Assembly: GCF_001423125.1 (NCBI RefSeq)
Contig: NZ_LMNW01000031.1
Location: forward strand, 1 to 42,245
Reading direction: 5' to 3'
Origin: Duganella sp. Leaf126
GTDB taxonomy: Bacteria > Pseudomonadota > Gammaproteobacteria > Burkholderiales > Burkholderiaceae_D
Length of the DNA: 42,245 bases
Both the position numbers and the translations under genes were made by a program. The notes under the pieces were generated by a model. That model ran no database searches. It was not told the DNA's origin and worked only from the letters and a program-made list of their open reading frames with translations. Below are positions 35,087 to 42,245 of this stretch, one piece after another. Each line of letters opens with the position of its first letter. The stretch's first letter is position 1.

Positions 35087-36598
35087 ATGTCCGCTCACGC
35101 TACTTCCAGGGCACCGGGCAGCCTGCGCGGCCAGCTGCTGCGCTGGCTGCTGGGCCCCTTGCTGGCCCTGGTCGCCCTGAACACCGTGTTCGTGTACCGC
35201 AACGCGCTCGACGCCGCCGACGTGGCTTACGACCGCTCGCTGCTGGCGTCCACGCGGGCGCTGGCCGAGCGCGTGTCCATCGTCGGCGGCAAGCTGGTGG
35301 CGGACGTGCCCTATGTGGCGCTCGACAGCTTCGAGACCGACACCATGGGCCGCATCTTTTACAAGGTCACCGGCATCCACGGCGAAACCGTCTCCGGCTA
35401 TGGCGACCTGCCGCCGGTGCCGGCCAACGTGCCGCGCTCGGAAGCCTACCCGGCGCTGGTGCGCTTCTACCATGCCGACTACAACGGCCAGCCGGTGCGC
35501 ATTGCGGCCCTGCTGCAGCCGGTGTACGACGACTCGATGCGCGGCATCGCCCTGATCCAGGTCGGCGAAACGCTGGAGGCGCGGCGCACGCTGTCGAACC
35601 AGATCCTGTTCGATACGCTGACCTGGCAAGCGTTGCTGCTGCTGGCCGTGGCGCTGCTGGTCTGGTTTGCCGTGCGGCTGGTGCTGCAACCGCTGATGCG
35701 CCTGAAAAGCGCGGTCGAAGCGGGATCGATTGCCGACCGCACCGACGTCGACCCGGCGCTGGTCCACAAGGAAGTGCGGCCGCTGGTGGCGGCGATGAAC
35801 CATTCGCGCGCACGCCTGCAAAGCCTGATCGAAAGCCAGCGCCGCTTCATCGCGGACGCCTCGCACCAGCTGCGCACGCCGCTCACCGTGCTCAAGACCC
35901 AGGCCGAACTGGCGCTGCGCGAATGCGACCGCGCCGGCAGCGACCCCGAACAGACGCGCGCTGCGCTGCGCCAGATCGTCCACAGCATGGCCGCCACCAC
36001 CGACGCCACCGTCAACCTGGCCAACCGCCTGCTGACGCTGGCGCGCATCGAGCACCGCGCCAGCCACGAGGGCGCGGTGCCCGATGCGGCCGCCAACGCG
36101 CCGGTCTCGCTGCGCGATATTGCGCGCCAGGTGGGGCTGGAACTGGCCATGGCGGCCGTGGCCAAACAGATCGACATGTCGCTCGACGATGACGGCCCGG
36201 GCATGGTCGCTGGCCAGGCCCTGCTGCTGCACGAACTGATCGCCAACCTGGCCGACAATGCGCTGCGCTACACGCCGCCCGGCGGCAGCCTGGCGCTGCG
36301 CGTGCACGAGCGTGCGCCATCGGTGGTGCTGGAAGTATCCGACAGCGGTCCCGGCATCGCGCCAGCCGAGCGCGAGCGCGTGTTTGCGCCGTTCTACCGC
36401 GCTGCCGCCACGCTCGAGCGCAACCCCGGCGGTGCCGGCCTGGGCCTGGCCATCGTGCACGACATCGCCACCGTCCACGGCGCCACCGTCACGCTGGGCG
36501 ACGCTGCCGGCGGCGGCTTGCTGGTCACCGTATGCTTCCCCGCAGCGGCAACGGCCAGGCCCGACCACGGGGCCATACAGGGTAAAATGCCGGCTTGA
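35087..36598 (+). CDS. tctE: sensor histidine kinase, TctE-like
   Basis: A 503-residue membrane kinase. It has a helix at about 18-37, a periplasmic 2CSK_N-type sensor region (40-175, with YDRSLLASTRALAERV), a second helix (about 180-203), a HisKA domain with His260 (FIADASHQLRTPLTVLK), and an ATPase domain (ELIANLADNALRYTPPGG, DSGPGIAP, GAGLGLAIVHDIA). It is co-transcribed with tctD. In relatives the sensor region may respond to a ligand-loaded TctC-type receptor rather than to free ligand, and a TctC-like gene lies in the divergent operon. Confidence 0.93.
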   Translation: MSAHATSRAPGSLRGQLLRWLLGPLLALVALNTVFVYRNALDAADVAYDRSLLASTRALAERVSIVGGKLVADVPYVALDSFETDTMGRIFYKVTGIHGETVSGYGDLPPVPANVPRSEAYPALVRFYHADYNGQPVRIAALLQPVYDDSMRGIALIQVGETLEARRTLSNQILFDTLTWQALLLLAVALLVWFAVRLVLQPLMRLKSAVEAGSIADRTDVDPALVHKEVRPLVAAMNHSRARLQSLIESQRRFIADASHQLRTPLTVLKTQAELALRECDRAGSDPEQTRAALRQIVHSMAATTDATVNLANRLLTLARIEHRASHEGAVPDAAANAPVSLRDIARQVGLELAMAAVAKQIDMSLDDDGPGMVAGQALLLHELIANLADNALRYTPPGGSLALRVHERAPSVVLEVSDSGPGIAPAERERVFAPFYRAAATLERNPGGAGLGLAIVHDIATVHGATVTLGDAAGGGLLVTVCFPAAATARPDHGAIQGKMPA

Positions 36599-36621
36599 AC
36601 CGTCAACACCAGGAACCGTAC

Positions 36622-36966
36622 ATGATCACCAGACAGGACATGGTCGAGCTTTTCGCCGACATGAAGCAAAACGCGCCGTGGGACAGCGATAAACCCCTGC
36701 TGTGGGGCTATTTCTTCTCCGACCAGGACAAGGCCAAACTCGAACGCGCGGCGCCGCTGCTGCAGGCCAGGGGCTACCAGGTGGTCGGCGTATTCGATTC
36801 CAAGCCCGATTCGGAGACGCCGGCGCTGTGGTGGCTGCACGTGGAAAAGGTGGAAGAGCACACGGTCGAGACGCTGGACGTGCGCAACCAGGAATTCTAC
36901 AAGTTTGCCGAAGAACAGCAGATCGAGACCTACGACGGCATGGATGTCGGCCCTGCCCCCAAGTAA
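36622..36966 (+). CDS. RraB-domain protein (ribonuclease E inhibitor family)
   Basis: A 114-residue cytosolic protein. The core (LLWGYFFSDQDKAKLERAA, then LQARGYQVVGVF, LWWLHVEKVEEHTVETL, and a final TYDGMDVGPAPK) matches the RraB domain, whose E. coli member binds RNase E and reduces its activity. It is slightly shorter than RraB of E. coli, and a true RNase E role is not assured. The ATG at 36622 has AGGAA upstream. It begins 23 bases after tctE on the same strand and could be read through from it, with a weak hairpin (36987-37008) after the stop. Confidence 0.8.
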   Translation: MITRQDMVELFADMKQNAPWDSDKPLLWGYFFSDQDKAKLERAAPLLQARGYQVVGVFDSKPDSETPALWWLHVEKVEEHTVETLDVRNQEFYKFAEEQQIETYDGMDVGPAPK

Positions 36967-36986
36967 GCCACGCACGATGATCAATC

Positions 36987-37008
36987 AAACAGGCCGGGCC
37001 GCCTGTTT
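36987..37008 (+). terminator. weak terminator-like hairpin
   Basis: AAACAGGC (36987-36994) and GCCTGTTT (37001-37008) pair around a six-base loop; the T-tract is only three bases. It separates the RraB-domain gene from the glr operon. Confidence 0.45.
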
Positions 37009-37049
37009 CGCCCTATGATGCGGGGTTGACCGCCTTCCGACCGACCACC

Positions 37050-38474
37050 ATGCTTTCGAAACTGTCGTTTCGCCAGCTGCTGCTGGGCGTCTTCCTGTTG
37101 ATCGCCGTGTTGCTCAGCGCGGCGTCCCTGCATGCGCTGTGGACGCTGGACCGCCTGACCGCCCACAGCCGCGACAGCGGACACCACGCGCTGGCCCTCA
37201 CCCGCCATACCCAGCAGCTTGCCGAGCGCAGCGTCGCCATGACGCGCGCGGCACGCCAGTTCCTGGTGCTCGACGACTCCGCCTTCCGCGACCGTTATGC
37301 CGACGCCTGGCGCGAAGCGCGTCCCGCGCTCGACGCGCTGCAGCAGGGGCTGCCGCGTGCATCGGTCCAGCAGTTCCAGCGCTGGCGCGCAGCAAGCGAA
37401 CAGGCCTGGGACCTGCTGCAGGATCCGGCCCGCCCGCGCAGCACGGCGCGCCAGGAGGCGCTGGAAAAGGCGCTGGCGCCGCTGCCGGAAGTGGACGACT
37501 ACCTCGCCGCCGAGGTCAAGCACGAGGTCGAGCGCCGCAACGCCGCCCTGCTCGACGAACTCGATCAGCGGCGCGCGGTGCTCGGCGCGCAGGTGGTGGT
37601 CTCGATCATCGTCGGCGCCCTGCTGGCCGGCGGCTTCGGCCTGTGGCTGTCGCGTCCGCTGGCGCAGATCGAGGCCAGCATCGATTTATTGGGCGACAAC
37701 AAGCTCGATACGCCGATCCAGGTGCGCGGTCCGGCCGACCTGCAACGCGTGGGCCAGCAACTGGACTGGCTGCGCCAGCGCCTGGCCCAGCTCGAGGAAG
37801 ACAAGGCGCGCTTCATGCGCCATATTTCGCATGAGCTCAAAACGCCGCTGGCGGCGCTGCGCGAAGGCGTGGCCCTGCTCGAAGACGGCGTCGCCGGCGC
37901 GCTGACGCCGAACCAGCGCGAGATCGCCGGCATCCTAAACCAGAACACGGTGGCGCTGCAAAGCCAGATCGAGGCGCTGCTGCGCTATAACGAGGCGAGC
38001 TTCGACGCCGACCACCTGCGCCGCGCGCCGACCGACATGGCGCTGCTGGTGGCCGGCGTGATCGACAGCCAGCGCCTGCAGTGGCAAGCGGCAGCGCTGA
38101 CCGTCAGCTGCGAGGGCCAGACCCGGCCGATTACCGTGGACGCTGATAAAATGGCGGTTGCCGTCAGCAACCTGCTGTCGAATGCCGTGCGCTTCAGTCC
38201 GCATGGCGGCTTCGTGTATTTTCGTCTCGCCGAACGCGACGGCAAACTGCTGCTCGACTGCAGCGACCAGGGGCCGGGCGTGGCGCCGGACGACGTCGCC
38301 CGCATTTTCGAACCGTTTTACCAGGGCCAGCGCCAGCCGGTCGGGGCGCGCCACGGCAATGGCATCGGCCTGTCGATCGTCAACGAATACATTACCGCCC
38401 ATGGCGGCACGCTGCGCCTGCTGCCGGCGCCGCGCGGCGCGCTGTTCCGCATCGAGCTGCCCTATCCAACCTGA
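37050..38474 (+). CDS. glrK: sensor histidine kinase GlrK (QseE)
   Basis: A 474-residue membrane kinase. It has a first helix (about 10-30), a periplasmic helical sensor region with LERSVAMTRAARQFL-like coils (35-175), a second helix (about 178-200), HAMP, a HisKA domain with His261 (FMRHISHELKTPLAALREGV) and an ATPase domain (NLLSNAVRFSPHGG, DQGPGVAPDDVARIFEPFYQ, GNGIGLSIVNEYI). Envelope signals are relayed to GlrR in enterobacteria. The frame begins at a TTG 24 bases earlier; I chose the ATG at 37050. It is followed by a QseG-like lipoprotein and a sigma-54 activator matching GlrR, the same order as in E. coli. Confidence 0.92.
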   Translation: MLSKLSFRQLLLGVFLLIAVLLSAASLHALWTLDRLTAHSRDSGHHALALTRHTQQLAERSVAMTRAARQFLVLDDSAFRDRYADAWREARPALDALQQGLPRASVQQFQRWRAASEQAWDLLQDPARPRSTARQEALEKALAPLPEVDDYLAAEVKHEVERRNAALLDELDQRRAVLGAQVVVSIIVGALLAGGFGLWLSRPLAQIEASIDLLGDNKLDTPIQVRGPADLQRVGQQLDWLRQRLAQLEEDKARFMRHISHELKTPLAALREGVALLEDGVAGALTPNQREIAGILNQNTVALQSQIEALLRYNEASFDADHLRRAPTDMALLVAGVIDSQRLQWQAAALTVSCEGQTRPITVDADKMAVAVSNLLSNAVRFSPHGGFVYFRLAERDGKLLLDCSDQGPGVAPDDVARIFEPFYQGQRQPVGARHGNGIGLSIVNEYITAHGGTLRLLPAPRGALFRIELPYPT

Positions 38475-38499
38475 CGTCACCGAGAACACTGCCCACACC

Positions 38500-39104
38500 A
38501 TGCCCGCTTCCACCGCCTCCGAATTTTCCACCCGCTGCCACGCCCTGCGCTGGCAGCTCCTGCCGTGCCTGCTGCTGAGCGCGGTGCTGGCCGGCTGCGC
38601 TACAACGCCGCGCGCGGTGCCGGCCATGTCGGTCACGCCGGTGCCGGCGCCCGAAGTGCTGCCGCCGCTTGACGACATCGGCCCGCTGCTCAATTATCAC
38701 CAGGCGCTGCGGCGCCTGACCCAGGGCGAGCTGCTCAAGGAACTGAGCGGACTGCTCCAGCAAAAACGCACGCCGCGCGTGACGCTGCAAACCGGCATGG
38801 TGCTGATGCTCACCCGTGGCAATGGCGACCTGGCGCGCGCCCAGGGCCTGCTCGATAACGTGGCCAACTCCACCGAGGCCAGCGCTGCGCCGTACAAGGG
38901 GCTGGCGCAGCTGCTGGCCAGCTTTTGCGCCGAGAGCCGCCGCCTGACCGAGCACGTGGAGCGGCTCAACACCCAGCTCGCCACCCAGCAAAAAGAGAGC
39001 CAGCGCCGCATCGACCAGCTCAACGACATGGTCGAGGGCCTCAAGAATATCGAGCGCACGCTGCCGGCCAGGCCGGCCGCCGGCGCCGGACCGGGGGCGG
39101 GCAA

Positions 39105-39108
<4 letters not shown>
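38500..39108 (+). CDS. qseG: QseG-like lipoprotein of the glr operon
   Basis: A 202-residue lipoprotein. The signal peptide ends in a lipobox LAGC with Cys33. The mature part has a Pro-rich start, a helical body (LLNYHQALRRLTQGELLKEL, then ARAQGLLDNVANS) and a coiled-coil end (RLNTQLATQQKESQRRIDQL). Sequence identity to E. coli QseG is probably low; the assignment rests on position between glrK and glrR and on the lipoprotein form. QseG interacts with the GlrK/QseE kinase in the periplasm. The stop overlaps the glrR start (ATGA), so the two are translationally coupled. Confidence 0.75.
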
Positions 39109-40493
<1,385 letters not shown>

Positions 40494-40534
40494 ATCCTTA
40501 CAAATCAGCCACTTGGGAAATGGCGACAGTTAGC

Positions 40535-40552
40535 TGTCGCCATTTCCCGACA
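40535..40552. promoter_or_regulatory. GlrR operator 2 (TGTC-N10-GACA)
   Basis: TGTCGCCATTTCCCGACA is a second exact match, 66 bp from the first. It shares bases with a perfect 15-bp inverted repeat, GGGAAATGGCGACAG (40515-40529), loop TTAG, and its complement (40534-40548). That hairpin has no T-tract, so it is not a standard terminator, though it may still cap the glr mRNA. Confidence 0.8.
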
Positions 40553-40614
40553 AAATCCCCTGCTTTTCGCGCGCCAGCGGGCCCGCACCGGCGTCGGCCA
40601 CCAAGTACGTTCTG

Positions 40615-40627
40615 CAAGTCATTGATT
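40615..40627 (-). promoter_or_regulatory. IHF binding site
   Basis: CAAGTCATTGATT read on the minus strand is AATCAATGACTTG, an exact match to the IHF consensus WATCAANNNNTTR. It sits between the GlrR operators and the sigma-54 promoter, where a bend would bring the activator to the polymerase. Confidence 0.75.
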
Positions 40628-40646
40628 TTCAATATGTTTGTTGACC

Positions 40647-40662
40647 TGGCACGCCCTTTGCT
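40647..40662 (+). promoter_or_regulatory. sigma-54 (-24/-12) promoter of the BON-domain gene
   Basis: TGGCACGCCCTTTGCT fits TGGCAC-N5-TTGC without mismatch, with the GG and GC elements 10 bases apart. Transcription should begin near 40673, giving a leader of about 47 bases to the ATG at 40720. Confidence 0.88.
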
Positions 40663-40719
40663 AAGAGTTGGGTAACGTCACAGACGTCTTATCCTCAAAC
40701 TCGATAAAGGAAGCACATC

Positions 40720-41052
40720 ATGATGACTAACAAACTGCTTGCACGCCTGATGGTCGCCGCCACGCTGACCGCCGCTGCCGCAACCGGTACCGCTTTCGCA
40801 GCGGGTCAACAGGAAGCCGCCATGGCAGGCGCCGCCAAGTCCGGCACCGCTGCCACCGATGAAGCCATCACCAGCAAGATCAAGTCTTCGCTGGCCGAAC
40901 ATAAGGAAGTCGGCGTCACCACCACCGACGGTGTCGTCGTGCTGAGCGGCGCAGTGCCGAGCACCGAAGTCGGCACCAAAGCCATCCAGACCGCCTCGGC
41001 CGTGCCGGGCGTGAAGGAAGTGAAAAGCGAATTGACGGTGGCCACCAAGTAA
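40720..41052 (+). CDS. BON-domain periplasmic protein, predicted GlrR/sigma-54 target
   Basis: A 110-residue protein with a signal peptide (ending GTAFAAG near 28) and one BON domain (about 45-108): DEAITSKIKSSLAEHKEVGV, then VVVLSGAVPSTEVGTKAIQ and VPGVKEVKSEL. BON domains in OsmY/DolP-type proteins bind phospholipid and support envelope integrity; this has one domain, where OsmY has two. The ATG at 40720 (or the adjacent one at 40723) follows AAGGAAG. Transcription is predicted from a perfect sigma-54 promoter with IHF and two GlrR sites upstream, so expression should answer the GlrK envelope signal. A hairpin without T-tract (41078-41097) follows. Confidence 0.92.
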   Translation: MMTNKLLARLMVAATLTAAAATGTAFAAGQQEAAMAGAAKSGTAATDEAITSKIKSSLAEHKEVGVTTTDGVVVLSGAVPSTEVGTKAIQTASAVPGVKEVKSELTVATK

Positions 41053-41077
41053 GCGCCCCGCCGATGCAACCGAACAC

Positions 41078-41097
41078 CGGGGAGAGCCATCTCCCCG
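41078..41097 (+). other. hairpin after the BON-domain gene
   Basis: CGGGGAGA (41078-41085), loop GCCA, TCTCCCCG (41090-41097) is a perfect 8-bp stem, 26 bases after the stop. No T-tract follows, so it is more likely a stabilising 3' hairpin than an intrinsic terminator. Confidence 0.5.
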
Positions 41098-41166
41098 CGT
41101 AACCACCCTGTAACACTGACGCAGTACCCTGTGTTTTTCCGTATCCTGTAGTAACACTGCTGGACC

Positions 41167-41199
41167 CTTTGCAACACCTTTGTAACACCTTAGTAACTG
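41167..41199. repeat. three 11-bp phased repeats with GTAAC core, upstream of vgrG
   Basis: CTTTGCAACAC (41167), CTTTGTAACAC (41178) and CTTAGTAACTG (41189) are contiguous 11-bp repeats. Further GTAACAC copies lie at 41110-41116 and 41151-41157. One helical turn spacing and a GTAAC core resemble OmpR-type operators. The array ends nine bases before a terminator. Confidence 0.65.
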
Positions 41200-41207
41200 A
41201 CCCTTTT

Positions 41208-41243
41208 CCGGATAGCGTGCGTAGCGCTGTCCGGTTTTTTTTT
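41208..41243 (+). terminator. strong intrinsic terminator ahead of vgrG
   Basis: CCGGATAGCG (41208-41217) pairs with CGCTGTCCGG (41225-41234) with one G-U, followed by nine T (41235-41243). It would end readthrough from the BON-domain gene and insulate vgrG, or end a short transcript starting in the repeat region. Confidence 0.9.
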
Positions 41244-41327
41244 GCCCGGGTCTTGCGCCATGTCATCCACGGCAAGCCACCGGCTGAGAAAGTATTGCAG
41301 ATACGAAATCTCACCGAAGGCACTGTC

Positions 41328-42245
41328 ATGACGCAGTTGGTCGAACAGGTAAAGGCGACACTAGCGCCATGGGCCAGCGATACCAGACTCCATGCCCTCC
41401 GACTTGACCACGCCGACGCCGCATTCCTGGTCGAAGCGTTCGCGGCCGACGACGGCGTGCAGGCACTCGGCCAGCGCGACCTGATCCTGCTTTCGACCGA
41501 CGCCAGCCTGCAGCTCGCGCCATTGCTCGGCAAACAGGCAGCGCTCGAGACGACCCTGGCCGATGGCAGCCGCGCCCGCTTCAGCGGCCTGGTCACGCAA
41601 GCGGCCATGCTGGGCAGCTTCGGCGGCCTGGCGCGCTACCGGCTGCGCCTGCAACCATGGTTGTGGCGCCTGGGCCAGGTCCGCAACAGCCGCGTGTGGC
41701 AAGACAAGACCGTGATCGAGATCGTGGAATCCGTGTTCCAGGGCCACGTACCGCTGGCGCAGTGGCGCTGGAGCGATGAAGTCGCCGCCTGCATGGCCGA
41801 TGCCGGCGCCCGCAGCTACTGCTGCCAGTACCGCGAATCGGACCTCGATTTCGTCACCCGCCTGCTCACCGAAGAGGGGCTGGCCTGGCGCTTCGAGGAA
41901 GCGGACGGCGGCCAGTGCCTGGTACTGTTTGCCGACAGCAGCAACCCCAGCGCCACGATCGAGGACGTCAGCAGCGCTGCCGGCGCCGGCATCCGTTTTC
42001 ACGGCGCCCGCTCAGCCGAAGCGTCCGACACCATCACCGCGCTGCGCCCGGCGCAGTCTGCGCGCCGGCCTCACCACCGTGCTCAGTTACGACTACAAGG
42101 CCAAGAAGGCAGTCGCTGCCAGCGTGCCGACCCGGGGCGCGGTCGGCGGCGAACGCGCGCCGCAGATTGAAAGCTACGACACGCCGGGCCAGTATTTTTT
42201 TGCCGACAGCGCGCAAGCCCAGCGCTACGCGCTGCTGCAGATGGA
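41328..42245 (+). pseudogene. vgrG: vgrG, type VI secretion spike protein: frameshifted and cut by the window end
   Basis: The N-terminal part of a VgrG (gp27/GpD-like hub): LLGKQAALETTLADGSRARF, then YRLRLQPWLWRLGQVRNSRVWQ, a YRESDLDFVTRLLTEEGLAWR segment, and GGQCLVLFADS. VgrG trimers tip the type VI needle. The ATG at 41328 follows GAAGG. The frame stays VgrG-like to TITAL near 42044, then runs on with unrelated sequence to a stop at 42170. Dropping one C from the CCC at 42047-42049 restores family-like sequence (SLRAGLTTVLSYDYKAKK, then PQIESYDTPGQYFFADS) to the window edge. So there is a one-base insertion, either a real mutation or a sequencing error. Most of the gene lies outside the window. 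Confidence 0.85.

Noticed and set aside
40515..40548. Intrinsic terminator of glrR
   Set aside because: The 15-bp hairpin is perfect but has no T-tract, and its bases are better explained by overlap with a GlrR operator.

Overview
The window looks like chromosomal DNA of a high-GC betaproteobacterium, most likely in the Oxalobacteraceae (Massilia/Duganella/Janthinobacterium group). The basis is the dnaX-ybaB-recR cluster followed by a family III CoA transferase, a small 4.5S SRP RNA beside ubiD, a PEP-CTERM protein, TctDE and GlrK/QseG/GlrR two-component systems, Bug-type receptors, and many c-di-GMP proteins. The genus is an inference; no rRNA is present.

Layout. (1) 1-2318: a lower-GC, probably acquired edge carrying a 5'-truncated AAA_13/PrrC-RloC-type ATPase. 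It abuts the 3' end of a tRNA-Ser(UGA) gene (2319-2408, minus), a classic integration site. (2) 2452-8032, minus strand: a GAF/PAS-GGDEF-EAL enzyme with an HDOD protein, then a NarL-type response regulator and its Cache-domain kinase. The kinase is divergent from (3) 8219-10509, a CstA-family transporter with its small YbdD partner. (4) 10656-11642: a PEP-CTERM surface protein. (5) 11831-17405: a hybrid kinase with Hpt domain, two bases from a REC-GGDEF-EAL response regulator, forming a likely phosphorelay into c-di-GMP. (6) 17579-18991: a 2OG-oxygenase-like protein that lacks one iron ligand, then a seven-copy 27-bp tandem repeat. (7) 19058-24922: CoA transferase, recR, ybaB and dnaX (minus), an exported protein (plus) and SRP RNA. 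(8) 24938-27812: ubiD, then a lytic transglycosylase behind a near-consensus promoter and a leader of about 340 nt.

(9) 27878-36598 is one transport locus. A minus-strand set (porin, Bug/TctC receptor, ABC binding protein, fused permease, ATPase) is divergent from tctD-tctE. The genes suggest a regulated uptake system for an organic anion, with the orphan TctC-like receptor possibly serving as the sensor's ligand-binding partner.

(10) 36622-41052: an RraB-domain protein, then glrK-qseG-glrR, then a BON-domain periplasmic protein. The glrR-BON junction holds the most striking regulatory DNA in the window: two exact TGTC-N10-GACA motifs (the known GlrR operator), an exact IHF consensus and a perfect -24/-12 sigma-54 promoter, in the order of a textbook enhancer-driven promoter. 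The BON gene is therefore a predicted direct GlrR target. (11) 41328-end: the start of a vgrG (type VI secretion spike) with a one-base frameshift, preceded by 11-bp phased GTAAC repeats and a strong terminator.
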